Part shown: positions 1-11,749 of the stretch, in pieces
Layout: every line of letters begins with the position of its first letter
Numbering within the stretch: the first letter of the stretch is position 1
Origin: Fasciolopsis buskii
Taxonomy: Eukaryota; Platyhelminthes; Trematoda; Plagiorchiida; Fasciolidae
Length of the DNA stretch: 64,000 nucleotides
NCBI GenBank assembly: GCA_008360955.1
Contig: LUCM01006694.1
Location: forward strand, 200,521-264,520
Direction: 5' to 3'
Translations under genes and position numbers: made by a program
The notes under the pieces: generated by a model
The model's database searches: none
Told to the model about the DNA's origin: nothing
The model's input: the letters and a program-made list of their open reading frames with translations, nothing else

Positions 1-2477
1 GACAGGCAAACTATTGGGATACTTACCAGTGGTTATTTTAGTTCTTCCAAGAAATGCAAACAATTTTATGAATAAAAGAAGCAGTTTGTTCACCAAATTC
101 CGTGATCAGCGTAACGCAGTGATCTTTAGGAGGTCGACTGAAAGCCCAGTGTCATCCGCATCCGCAACACGTCTAGTTGGTTTTACTCCTACCACATGAT
201 GATCCATGGTCTTGCCGTAAGTACTGGTTATTCCGAAACCCTTAGGAGTTGGCTAGTGAACATTATTTGGGTGTGCTTTAATTTGAACTTTTTCTCTATA
301 AAAAGCTTATTAAATTTACGAGTTCCTTCGGAATTTGGCCGAAAGACACATTCTATCTTACTAGGGATAACGGCGCTTGGAAATGGGTTTTTGATAGTCA
401 AAAATCGAGCTGACTGTCTGTGTCACTAGTTGTGAATTGCCCTCCGGTACCGACTGAAAGCAAGCTGGAAAGCACCTGAAAAGGCCACCACAGAAGGAAC
501 CGAATTTAGATAGGGTTCGTTGGCCCCTAACATGTTCATTCTGATTTAAGTTGGGTGTTTTTAGGCTCCTAGATGACTACTCGCCTTGAGAAAACCTCGA
601 AATAACTCCAAACGTTCATGCGCTGCGAGTAGTCTGTCACGATTGTCCTACTCGGTGTCTTTTGGAGGCGATGCTTTCAAAGTTTGAGGAGGTAGACGAT
701 TGATCGACGTTCTCCACTAGTTTGCTTCTTCTTATAGGATCTATCCAGGGAAGACAGCTAAACCTTGATTCCAAACTAATCACGATCATCTTGCGTAAAG
801 ACGATCCCATGCCCACCGGCCTCCGTGGCGGAGGAGTTTAATGGGTATCCAGAATGTGTAGTATTAACCGACGAATTTTAGGATCAAGCAGTTGGTAATC
901 AGCCCTGATTGAGTTACAGGACCTTCAAATCGTGTAGCTACATTTTTGGTTTCAGTGGAGGCTACTTGCTGATACCGAAAGTCCAAGACCACGTTGCTTC
1001 GGTGCGATGAGCCATACAGATGTGAAGCCCGACTATTCCCAGAAGAACACGAATGACTGTCAAACTCCTGTAACGTCGACAGAATAACACATGGGCTTGG
1101 GGCTGAACCGAATGCAAACCCGCGGACAAATACGAGGTCAGCCAGGTGCCCTAGACAGCTGACTGGGTTAAATTAGTCTGATTTTGGGACACCCTCTCAG
1201 AAGGCAGCGGGGATGGTATTCGCTCTGAGGAAAACGGAATAGACCTATTTAAACCATTTGATTACGACAAATAAACGAATGAGAAACCGTCGCGTTGAGC
1301 GGCCAGAGGGCATTTGATCGTTCCCGCTTGTTTAGGTCAGCTGGGCGACCGACTGATGGTACTACAGATACCCACCGCGATAATCGTAGATTTGCTAAGT
1401 AAGCGGTAATAATTGTATCTGGAAGCGAGTTTCCCTCCGTTAGAAAAACAGCGATCTGTTGTCCCTCAAGCGGGGTGAAGAATAGGGCCCTAGGTATGAC
1501 TGAAGTCAGCTACAATGATGTGCAAGTTGTCGTCCGGGAAAGAACAAGATATTACGGTACCTCTAAAAAGATTAGGTAGTGTGCTGTAGGCAACGCAGAA
1601 CCACTTGTGAATACGTCCCGATTTTGTTTGTGTGAAGGCAAATGATTTTTTTGCTAAGTATGTTCGAATCGACATGGGAATATAGAAGAAGCGATTGAAC
1701 ACCGAGCATCCAGAGGAAAAAAACGACCGTGGAAGGAACAGTCGATTTGGGAGTCTGTAATATTTCACACGTCGTATTCTGAGAAAGTTGTAGAGGATGT
1801 GTTAAGTGGACAATGTTGAAATAGATATTCACTCAATATTGGCAGTTTCGGTCTTTTGGTAACATCGTGTTTCCTAATGGTCCACTTCTAATCCTGTACT
1901 CATGGTGTGCAGTTGCCATTCAGATCGTTTGCACATGAATGATCACTAGAATCTGCAATTTCCTGCTTGCCAACTTGTGCAAAACTCGTCTTTCGTTGCT
2001 TTCTCATTCGGCCTAACTAGGTTAAACCACGCTGAGCACACGAGTCCCGGGTCTGGTAATAGTACCTCTCAAGTGAGTCAAAATATCCCTTTGGATACCT
2101 TGATCACGGTCCCTTCAGCTCGGTTCTCACGACCATTGACTTCGAACTGATGCACATCAATGTCCGTAGGCACTCCATATTATTATCCGTGGAATTTCCC
2201 ACCCTATTCTAGAATTATGTCAGAGTTATTCGGAATTACCATCGGGGCAGCCTAGTGAGATTGCTTTCACACTGATCTGAAACGCTATCTATCGCACGAG
2301 AGCACATGCGCGTGTGTAGCGTAAACTGTACAGGGATTGGCCGTGCATTGTCCGACAATTTACCGGCAGACTTATGCTTTCCAGGCCTTGTTAATGACGA
2401 GTACTTTTTAAATCAATCACGAATATTATCGATGTACACCTAAAATAATTTGATCCAGCTGCAGTCTAACGCGAAAA
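1..2477. other. No gene recognised; unannotated stretch
   Basis: I see no recognisable coding exon, RNA gene or repeat here. The longest open frames (14-429 plus, 1490-1832 minus) are under 95 residues, overlap other frames and carry no domain I know. Base composition is ordinary and mixed. Confidence 0.5.
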
Positions 2478-2650
2478 ATTATTTATTTTTACGTTATTCA
2501 ATAATGAAATGATGACGTACACATCATTTTCAAAATGAGAGGCGCCCGCAACAGAGGGCTACAAAGTAGAGGAACTGACCGGTCCTGAGAGGTTTTGAAC
2601 TTGCAACCTTCATGTGTACGCACCAAGACCTTATTTCTTTTGAACACCGG
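2478..2650 (-). repeat. SINE-A copy, diverged (tRNA-headed)
   Basis: Read on the minus strand this aligns throughout with the copies at 8398-8570 and 11569-11749. It has a tRNA-like head, then a segment resembling the family's CCCTCTGTTG block near 2555, then the tail block ATTTCATTAT near 2505. It is the most diverged full-length copy: box B, at about 2590-2605, has decayed to a GCAAGTTCAAAACC-like form. There is no coding potential. The family assignment rests on similarity within this window only. Confidence 0.65.
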
Positions 2651-3382
2651 TATGAAAGGAAGGAAAAAAGAGACGATAACAGACCAGGTCTTAACAGGTG
2701 AATTGATCGAATTCGATTCATAGAATGAATAAAACATACATCCAGTCAGTTTAATGTCCGCTGATCAGCGCGTAGCGAGTGTCACATCACGAGCAACGGT
2801 GACTTCTGCTCTAGGGGTTTTCATTATTCTACGGTGAATTACGACTGGTGCACCAGATGCGTTTCGCCATCAGCGTGCGAATTTTATTGCGTTTCGGCAC
2901 CCTAAAAGCTGAGGAAAAACGGCACATTTCTGACGGATTTTCGTGCATCATGACGTGTTTATGGTCTGGTTGCGTGATCTTTCAACTATTTCCACGACTG
3001 TACCAAACAGACGAGACTAAGCGTGTCAGCCTCATTGGTGTTCTTGCTTCGCTATATTTGGCGATAGTTTGGACTTCTGCCAGGAGGGCGAGTAAGTTGA
3101 CAGAATTGCATTTTGCATGTTGTTCTGGGTCAGCCGCACACCGATTATTCGACAGCAAGCGCGTTCGTACAATAAACTACAAGGCGTTTTAACCTGGATG
3201 CGCTAATGCCATGAAAACCGACAAGCCTTATTAAATGGTAAGACAGAATGTTTGAATCAACCAGTTGAACAATATCCCCCACCGTTGGACCTACCTATCA
3301 GGCGTCGTCGTTCTGTTCGATTTCTGGCGCTTCGCCAACCATATAACCATGTTCGAAATCGGGCTACATTTCACGAGGCCCG

Positions 3383-3400
3383 AAAACCCCCGGGGGTTTT
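3383..3400. repeat. 18-bp perfect palindrome
   Basis: The sequence AAAACCCCCGGGGGTTTT is exactly self-complementary over 18 bases with no spacer. Its function is unknown and it may be chance. It lies inside overlapping unsupported frames. Confidence 0.9.
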
Positions 3401-4740
3401 GTTTGGAAATGTGTGGTGCGTTGTACGGTGTGCCGTCGACCAAATGGCTAAAACGGCGATTGTTCGACTTGCGGTTTCAATGCATGGTCCGATGAATTTG
3501 CATGGATATAAAAACGGCCGAAAAAGCTGTGAATCCCGTGATCTATGAGATAAAGTAGCCACCAGTGATAAATGCGTCTCTGTTTTTAAAGGGAGGGGTG
3601 TGTGTGTATGTGGGAAAATCGGAGTGAAAAATAACGGCAAACTTGATGGAATATAATGAGAACGAAAAGAGCATTCATTGTCTCGAAATTTTAGTCCACT
3701 CTAAGTATAGAAAAGTCAAAATAATTTTCAAGCTTTTCCAACTCGGAAAAGAATTGCTGATGCGGCAAAACATTTTCTCGAAATAGTAAAATTAATTTTT
3801 TATCCGACAAATTCCGCATTGTTGGCTTCACTTTTCTGTCAACAAATATCCTCTTCGAAAGTTATGATCAGACAAAGATTACGGTGAAGAAACTAAGGAC
3901 CAATGGTGTCGGAAAGCTGAACGTGGACAGTGAAACATTTTGGTTTGAACCAATGCGGAAAGGAGAAAAGAAAACGTTAGGCCATATTATACCGAACGTA
4001 TACCATACTGGAAACCGGGAACGCTTTTAGGAATGGGACTGGCAATACTGAGCACACTGAAAGAAAATGCTAGAATGTTCACGGATATTCGTCAGGTAAA
4101 GAGGGGAAAAATCGACATTAGCGCCCCCCTCCCCCAGGAGTAGGGAGAGAGCGAGATGAGGGGCCAGAAATTCCAAAGTTGCGTGGACAGAGAACCGATT
4201 GGACAGCACAGCCATCACCGAGTTTGCAAATCGCGAGGTTTGACTTCTCGATTCACTTCCCCAGGGTTTGCAGTGGTTGTGGCGATGCTAGTCCTTCTAA
4301 TTTCTTTGTCGATTAAATAGCCAGTGCACAATGTTTCTGACCGGGCGTACCAATAAAGTGTGACACTAATGTGGTCCAACCACAGCCCCTCTGTTTGCTG
4401 TTTTCGCGCACTATCTATTCTAGATCGATCGATGTATATGCGTGTAAAAATATAGGCTGGATCTGTTTGCATCACATTTAAATTTAAATATAATTATTCC
4501 AGTTTTCTGTGAATATCTGCACGTCATTTTCCTATGGAATTGGGCAAGATTTGGCTGCATTACATGAAAAACAGTTGACTTCAAATCTCATTCCCTTGAT
4601 AACGGAAGGGTGCTTTTCAGAATGTGTAGGGAAACAGTACCATATATCACAAAGCTGATTTCGAAAAAACGCACGAGAACAGCCGAGTAATGGCGAGAAT
4701 TTGCACGATTCGTGATGATATGATTCTTCGGTTTCATATA

Positions 4741-4757
4741 TATTATTATTATTATTA
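4741..4757. repeat. Short TAT microsatellite
   Basis: A pure run of about five to six TAT/TTA units, preceded by TATATA. It is 32 bases upstream of repeat E. Confidence 0.85.
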
Positions 4758-4788
4758 GATGGTAACGCATTATGGATGAGACAACAAA

Positions 4789-4905
4789 GTCTTGCATAAC
4801 AAAGCTACCGCATTTGCGATTATTCTCGCTTATCAGGAAAACTTACACGGTGCTCTCTTCTTCAATCATCCCCCATACTTGAACACGGTAACACTGATTT
4901 TGGTA
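4789..4905 (+). repeat. Repeat family E, copy 1
   Basis: This segment resembles 58965-59080 on the same strand. Shared blocks include TTTGCGATT-like sequence, GCTTATCAGG, CACGGTGCTCTCTT and CATCCCCCATACTTG, with point differences between the copies. The related translations share AYQ..(V/L)HG.L and Y.PYL-like residues, so the source may once have been coding, for example part of a larger retroelement. I could not identify the parent element. Confidence 0.5.
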
Positions 4906-7839
4906 CCGGACTCATTCAAATCACGTGAACTGTGTACCAATGGTAAGTTCGTTTATGGTACCATAGCGATGGTTTGTAATTGCATGCCTCAGAGCAAGTT
5001 TGTCATCTTGTCCATGTACAGTATACGGTTTGTTCTTAAAACCGAAAATCTCGAACCGCGATTCTTCTCCCAGTGGGTTCTCCTTGAGTAACGGCCGAGA
5101 AACGATGCACAAATCACCTTTGTTATTCATAAACGAACTGAACAGCCTCGCTTGCTCCTAGTTATTCAACCGAGTTTCGGGTGCCAGAAGGTTCAACATT
5201 CATTCAAAACTGAGTGAATTTTACAGAGGTGAAAGATGTTACGGAAAAAGGGCAAATTTCTTTACACCCCTCACGTGCCGGAGACGAAATGCTTCGCCTA
5301 GTTCCACCCGACTGCCTTCTTCGTGGCGTTGTGGTGAACCGTTTTGAAATTATTCATAAATGTTGACGGCATAATCGAATTCCAACAACTTTGTACTTAC
5401 CTGCCCGGAGTATTTTTTTTTTTGTCAAAAATGCTGAGACAATTCGAGAAATATTTCTTAATGTGCTAAGGATTGAAACAGTGAGGCCATCTAAGGTGAA
5501 CAATAAACAATAGAAAAACAATTTTTCAATGTTTGCCATTGTTTTGTCGACAAAACAGCGGAAAAAACTAGGTGAGGGAGAAACAAAGGGAATAAAAGAA
5601 ACAGTACAAGATACCGTTTTTGTCATCAGAATTAAAATAACAATCTAGAATTGCTGGGTGAAAAACAAGCCTTAGGTTACACACATTCGGTTTTAATTTA
5701 TGCTGAATTGCCATGGCAAAGAATGACCTTGACCAGTCCCTTACATCTAATTGGTCTTTTGAAAACCGCACCAATCTTTTGGTGATTGATAAGAACACGA
5801 AGTATTTAGATTTGCACAAGTTGTGATAAACGAGATTATTGTTTGACAGGGGCCGAAATCGTGGTGTTTGGCTACGGAAATTCCAAACTAAAATCTTCTC
5901 AACGCCAGTAAAAAGAGGATTGAGAAATATACTTATTGATTCAATAAAAATATTTCTGAACAACTTCGCTTTCTCGAAAAACCACCTCGGAATTCCAAAA
6001 AATGTGACTGCAGCTGCTTTCGAGCTAGTTGAGTTGCTCGTAAAAACAGAGTATTCCTCGCCAAAATCAGACAAATTTGCGACAGAACGCGGTACCTGTA
6101 TTGCGAAAACATGTGATGCAATAAAAGTAGTTCATCCGAGGGACAGGAGGACACTCAGTAGCATCCAATCATAAAGGTCCAAGCAGCACGCATAAGTTGG
6201 GAAATAAACCGGTTCGACGCGTAATAATAGCAAGCTAGTGTATAAACATGTGCTCAGCAGGGAAAACGTTCCGTGACATGGCGACATCAAACACGAGTTG
6301 GGAAATCAAAAGGCGAAACAACAACGTGAATGAAAACTTTTGGAACTGCACCGTTCCGTCCAACGGACGATGCAACGCCAAAAGAGGTAGATGAAAATTG
6401 AATGCTCCGCAAATCCGCTGTTCTGAACAAGCTGATATTGTAGAACGAATGTCCTTCAAATGCTGTTGTCGGTTAAATTCAGTAGGACACTTGTAGGGAT
6501 GTTGTAAACTCTTAGCACGTCAAGGTAAGCGGACATTGCATGATTTCGTTGAATCTCGAATTAGGAGAGAATCTGAAGATTAGATGGGAGGAGACTGTTG
6601 CACGTGTATCACAAACAAAATGCGAGGAACAAATTTTAACTTGACTCAATGCGTCTGATGAGTGACAAAGGTCAAACCTGAACACACCTCTTTAAAAGTG
6701 CACATAGTCACACGGTGACCCTGCCTCTATGCTGCCGATTATGTGAGTGTGTTTGTCTACACGTGTCACGACACAGGAACAGGATAAGCCAAGTAGATGG
6801 GCTGCCATCAGTCGACAGGACACGGAGAATGCTGGCGGGAACGTGGCATTCGCAAACGTGGCTGTCTTGTGGGCTAAAGTTAACAACCGATTAGATCGAA
6901 GACTGGGAGAAGTACTGTAGACCAGAAATAACCAACTGTGAAAGTATCTCATCAGCTGGTATTAGAAAGAACGTTAACCGGTAGGGTGGGATTGCGAAGT
7001 CCAATAAATGAGAAGAAATGCAAAATGGATTTATGCACATATTTTGGTATTTTGATGACACGAAAATTGTTATCTGCGACGAATAGGTGGTTTTGCTATA
7101 GGTTTTCTAAATTGAGTATGCGTACGTTTTCTAGTTTCAATTGGTGAAGCAATCGGTCTTGACACACTTCGGTGGACGCGAATGCTCCTACTTATTCTCT
7201 CGTACACATCACCGAGGCAAACACCGTAGCGAGTCCGGTTGACGGACGTATAGTGATGTAAGTAGTATTAAATTTTGCCATTTCCCTTCTTTAGTCATCA
7301 TCATTGTGTCCGGGTTCTCTTGAGGACTTTTGGCAATTCTTTTATTAATATGGGGTGCAGAACATCACTTTGCCCAAATACTGATCGACGGGACATAATC
7401 GGACTTGTCGGCTGACGAAAACGTATCATAGAAGAACAGCCTTCATTTCACCCTATCCTGGTAAGAATGTCACACTTTCATATAATTCAATTCAATTGAG
7501 TTTTTATAACCATTAACCTCGAACCGACTTGCGCTGAACTCGGTTGCTACTTTGTGACACCGCCGAGTGGAAAGAGAAAAGAAACGAGAATAATAAAGAG
7601 TTCGAATAGACGAACGTCACTGATAACGGCATTAAGCCCTTCCACATTAGTGTCTTTAGCTCTCAATTCAGGGGATCCAGCAGTCTAACTTCACCTAGTG
7701 GAGTTTGGCACTTTCCCATCGGCAGATTTTTCGTGTGACTGAAGACAACCGATCGATTTGGCTCATCTTCGCTCCGAGTCATGACACGTGTGGACAAATA
7801 GCCCTACTCGTATATGCCTCCGCACCAAGACATGGTCAG
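4906..7839. other. No gene recognised; overlapping open frames only
   Basis: The longest frame is 5568-6074 minus (168 residues), but it is overlapped antisense by a 111-residue plus frame at 5839-6174 and a 73-residue minus frame. No frame has a recognisable domain. A poly-T run lies at 5411-5421. Nothing else stands out. Confidence 0.4.
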
Positions 7840-7875
7840 TCTTTTATCTATTACTTCCTTTATTAACGTACATCA
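7840..7875 (-). repeat. SINE-A 3'-tail fragment
   Basis: The bases CTTTTATCT followed by TTCCTTTATTAA match the reverse complement of the SINE-A tail seen at 11569-11610. Only the tail is detectable. The sequence beyond does not align convincingly. Confidence 0.4.
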
Positions 7876-8397
7876 GGATGCTTTACGCGTTCAAATGCCA
7901 GCCCTGCGTGGATGGCGTTTAGTACATCTTTGAAGCTACTTGTTCGGATCCTGTCTAAATATTAGTAGTCCCGATGTGAATATCGCAGTTTTACACGAGA
8001 GTTACGAAACTCCAGATGTGACATCCGAATACTGCCGGTGTTTGGACAATGCCTAGTTTAAAGTTTGCCTGCGCACTACGAAAAAAAACATTTTTAACGA
8101 TTTCTAACATGGGGAACACGGGGATCTGATTTGGAAAACTGGAATCCAAAAGTCAGTCACTGTGTTAAATAACGAAATCGAGGTGCTTGTGGTTGATTAA
8201 GTGCATCACAGACTACCATATGAGTAGCTCTTTTTAACTTGTTTTTAGATTCATGGACGTAAGAGTCCAATTGTCAACATGCCAAGGAGTCAAATATGCT
8301 CAATCAGTCGACTAGGTCAAGCTAGGCTGCTGTCCCAGAGACTCTTCACTCAGTAACCTATCATCCTGACCTAAAACTCGACAAAGCTGCCTAGTAT

Positions 8398-8570
8398 CTT
8401 TTATCTCTCACCTTCTTTATTAGTAAAAATTGCGATGTACACCATTTTCGGGAAGTGGGCCCCGGCCAACAGAGGGCTGCCGAGTGGGGAAGTTGACCAA
8501 CGATGGCAGGATTCGAACCCGCGACCTTTACGTCCAAACGTCACGACCTTTTTCGCTTAGCCACCGCCAG
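8398..8570 (-). repeat. SINE-A copy, good tRNA-like head
   Basis: On the minus strand the element starts with GGCGGTGGCTAAGCG, an A-box-like block. About 50 bases on it has GGGTTCGAATCC, a strong pol III B-box match. The bases GGCGG at the head can pair with CTGCC after the B box, as in an acceptor stem. A body with CCCTCTGTTGGCC follows, then an A-rich tail ending AGAGATAAAAG. This is the layout of a tRNA-derived SINE. The other copies are at 2478, 11569, 19081, 44768 and 55573. Confidence 0.75.
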
Positions 8571-10725
8571 TATTGCGGTTAGTTGTTTGGAAAATCTAAG
8601 ATCATCGAACTCCGACGACTGCGTTCTCGGTTATTGCCTCATTTAAGGGCTCAACAGTGGAAATCAAATATCCCGGGTTTTGATAGCGCTTTTTTGCTGC
8701 ACTATACCCAAATAACTGCCTGGCATTTGACTTTCGATTTCCATACTTTCACATACTTTCCTAACTAATCGTTGAGGTTATTAGTGTCACCTAATTATAA
8801 AAAGCAGTTTTATTTAAAAGAATGCAAACACTGTTTGTCCCGTTGCACAGCCTTACCGTCATTTTTATTACACCTGACTTGCGATATCGGATGTTTGAGT
8901 TGATTCAAATCCGGGTAAACAATTTCTTTTGGTTGTTAATACATGCTAGTGAAAAGTGGTAGTAGTATTCTCACATGGTTTCACAGTTGTACTGACTTCA
9001 GCAATCGTTATCGTGCAACGATAGGATTTCGTTGGTAAGTGATGACCTCGGTAATCCGTACCTTGTGATCGACCTCTTTACTGATCTGTGGCAACTTCAG
9101 TGAGACGTGATTGAATAGAATGCACTTTTATCGTAACTAGAAGATCCTCACAAATTCCGGTAAAAAAGATCAAAACTCACTGAATTTTGGATATCTGATA
9201 AACATCCCTACCTTAGTTGTTGGCTACTGAGTGACTTCGCTTTTGCTTCAGTAATATAACGAATAGATGGACACGTTAGTTTTCATTACATGTCGCCGAA
9301 TTTACTAGTCGATAGGATGGTATATCCACCGCGATGAGATAGGGGATAGTGTAGTTGAAATGAGTGAAAAGCACTAGTTTTTCATCGAATTATTTCGTTA
9401 TCGGAAATGTAAGGACAGGGACCACCTAGCGCAACGACCCTGAAGCATCCCGCTTCAACATTATGACTATCGGTGCTCGCAGAAAACAGGGAATCGAAAC
9501 GTGTTCGACCAAGTGCGGCTGCAGCTAACCGCTTTGTTTTGGAACGTCATTGTGCTTACCCAATAAACTCGAACTTCCCATTCCGTACATTCTATATTCT
9601 TCCTATTGGCTTTTGAGATTAGAATCACATAAGTCCCGCTATCTAGAACAGAAGCGAAATTCTATACTACCAAGTTCTTTCTCGGTTTTCGAATAGAGTA
9701 ACCACCCAAGTTCAACGAATGAGGAGATGTGGACCAACAAGGCCTATAATACACAACGCAACGGTTTATGGCCTGGCGAAAATATATCTCAGGGCTTCCG
9801 GTACCACCGTAGACCGTTTACAAAATACGGCCATTGTTCTTTATCGTGCCCAACGACCGAGGAAGGTTTACCAGAACGGGTACATGACCCGAGCAGCTGG
9901 CTAAGGAGCCCATCTGGAACATGTCAGTTGCCTTAGGGATCGTGCTTGTGGCCCAAAGACTTGGGGTACAGTCTCGAATAGGCTGGCCGAGAAGTGTAAC
10001 AGCCCACGAAGTAACTGTAACTGACGACAGATAGTGGATATTGTGATGAAGAGAAGTGGAAGAGCTGACGTGTGGGATAAAGTCTACATACAAAGTTTCT
10101 TCCTGTTTTCCATCATTGGTCTAATGACATGAGACGTATGCATCCAGAGTGGTACAGATACTCATACAATACTGAACTATCAGTCACCAGTGGCCAGATG
10201 TTTGTGAGCGCGTCATTTCATTCATTCTGCTGCCGTTTGAATAATCCCTTTTGACTACGGGGTCTATATCACAGTTCGAATGAGGCATTCTGAGCCGATA
10301 GCAATCGAAATGCGGTGGGTACGCAATCCAGGTTTGGTCCACTGGGTTATGGAGCAAAAAATCTACTTTGAAAATTGTATGATATTTGTCCTATCAAGAT
10401 TTCCAACCACGGTGAACAAACAAAACTGCAATCAACGACTGTAGGTGATGAATTTAGTCATTCACTATGGTGAACCTGTCACAACGAGACTACACCTTGA
10501 CGTGGTGTGACAGTTTGCGTGCCTCCATGATCCAACGAGCTATACAGGATGGCTTATCTCAAGCCGAAGATCCAATCATGCCTGGAAGTTCAATGGGTAG
10601 AGGCCTGACGAAGTAGTCTCCTGGTCCTCCAAGTTGGGGGTTGATCTGAGTTAGCAGCTCAGTCGGAAAAACGGGTGGAAGAACAATTGATCTAAGTAGA
10701 TGGGTGCCCACTCAGCTGTACCCCN
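8571..10725. other. No gene recognised
   Basis: Open frames at 9719-9936 plus and 9818-10093 minus overlap and have no recognised domain. One plus frame stays fairly open across 9719-10060, with one stop at about 9901-9903, so it could be a decayed coding relic. An undetermined base (n) at 10725 marks the boundary with the LINE fragment that follows. Confidence 0.4.
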
Positions 10726-11363
10726 GCAGTGCGTTCAGTTCTGTTGTACGGTTGCGAGACGTGGAGTGTGCGTGTGGGCGATGTTCGTCGGTTGGAGGTT
10801 TTTGACAACCGATGTTTACGTAGTATGGCTAGGATTGGATGGAGTGACCGGGTGAGTAATATTGAGGTTAGGAATCTGGTATTGGGTGCCACTTCTAAGA
10901 ATAGCTTGTTTCAGCGTATGAAACTTAGTAGACTACGCTGGTTGGGTCACGTGTTGCGTATGACGAACACTCGTCTACCATACCGTGCCTTAGTTTGTGT
11001 TCTTTCTAAGGAATGGAAGAAGCCATGTGGAGGCCAACAGATGGCGTGGCAACGTGGGATGAGAAAATGTACAGCGAAGTTAGGTAAAGTAGGTGTCTCA
11101 CGCCTTCGTGGTGAACCGTGAACAGTGGCGATCGTGCTGTCATTTTTTATCGAATCACAATGATTGAAAACACGTGCGTTCGTACAGTTAGGCTGTGTTC
11201 CGTGTGTTGGCTGCAGCAGCATCTTACCTTTTCCTGCCTGTGTAGGTCCACTCCCTGTTCCCATTGAATATTCACTCTTTTTATATAAACATGTAACTCT
11301 GGGGAAAGGCAGCGGTCAGTGAGGCTTGTCTTGCTGTTTGACGCTGAACGATGATGATGATGA
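10726..11363 (+). mobile_element. RTE-type LINE, 5'-truncated 3' end
   Basis: The frame from 10726 to 11121 encodes the region that follows the reverse transcriptase domain in an RTE-like non-LTR retrotransposon. Recognisable blocks are AVRSVLLYGCETW, VRRLEVFDNRCLRS, RLRWLGHVLRM and a GGQQMAWQRGM block. The apparent start codon at 10729 is a GTG inside the frame, not an initiation site, because upstream ORF sequence is missing. After a stop at 11119-11121 the reading continues in another frame with REQWRSCCHFL (11117-11150), so a frameshift and probably a short deletion precede the true C terminus. A 3' untranslated segment follows and ends in GATGATGATGATGA at 11350-11363, the short trinucleotide tail typical of RTE elements. 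It is not functional: the endonuclease and catalytic RT are absent. It is related to the minus-strand element at 24720-27430. Confidence 0.85.
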
Positions 11364-11568
11364 CTGTGGTGAACTCCCAGTCGTGACCCCGAAGATAAAC
11401 GGGTTACGGAAAATGCCCTGAGTGGTCATCATTTGCGTATCCCGATGAGTGATCTTTTGATTCCGCTGGCGCCTAGTTGCCAATTCTAACCGCTAGCCAA
11501 GTTTACTGAATTATCGAAATGTGCTATGGAATAACATTCTACTGTTTTCACTACTACTACAATAACAT

Positions 11569-11749
11569 TTTATCTTTTATCTTTTGCTTCCTTTATTAAT
11601 GAACTAACAGTGTGCATCAATTTTCAGAAAGGGGACCGTGGCCAGCAAAGGGCTGCCAAGTGGGGACTATGACCGGCGGTGGCAAGATTCGAACCAGTGA
11701 CCTTTACGTCCAAACGCCACGACCTTATCCGTCTAGCCACTGCCGACCA
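11569..11749 (-). repeat. SINE-A copy, best preserved
   Basis: On the minus strand this has a tRNA-like head (GCAGTGGCTAGACGGATAAG), a TTTGGACGTAAAGGTC block and the B box GGTTCGAATC. The body contains CAGCCCTTTGCTGGCC, and the tail TTCATTAATAAAGGAAG is followed by two AAAAGATAAAA-like units. I use it as the reference for the family. It lies 205 bases downstream of the LINE 3' end. Confidence 0.75.

Larger units (their letters stand above)
2651..4788. other. Non-genic stretch with unsupported open frames
   Basis: Several open frames overlap on both strands: 2848-3192 plus (114 residues, partly hydrophobic), 3252-3548 plus, 3265-3495 plus and 3371-3640 minus. None shows a domain, a clear splice context or a repeated homologue, so I do not call a gene. 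The segment 2848-3550 is the most open part of the first 10 kb and is the best place to look for an exon if transcript data exist. Confidence 0.4.

Noticed and set aside
5568..6174. 168-residue minus frame and 111-residue plus frame
   Set aside because: They overlap antisense, show no domain, and have no second copy or splice signal that would favour either.
6654..6680. Hammerhead ribozyme (CTGATGAG motif), considered because some flatworm SINEs carry one
   Set aside because: The second conserved core (GAAA) and the three stems are missing here and at the other CTGATGA sites (28597, 30377).
10729..10731. Translation start of a 130-residue protein
   Set aside because: It is a GTG inside a truncated LINE frame, preceded by an undetermined base. 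The usual upstream LINE sequence is missing.
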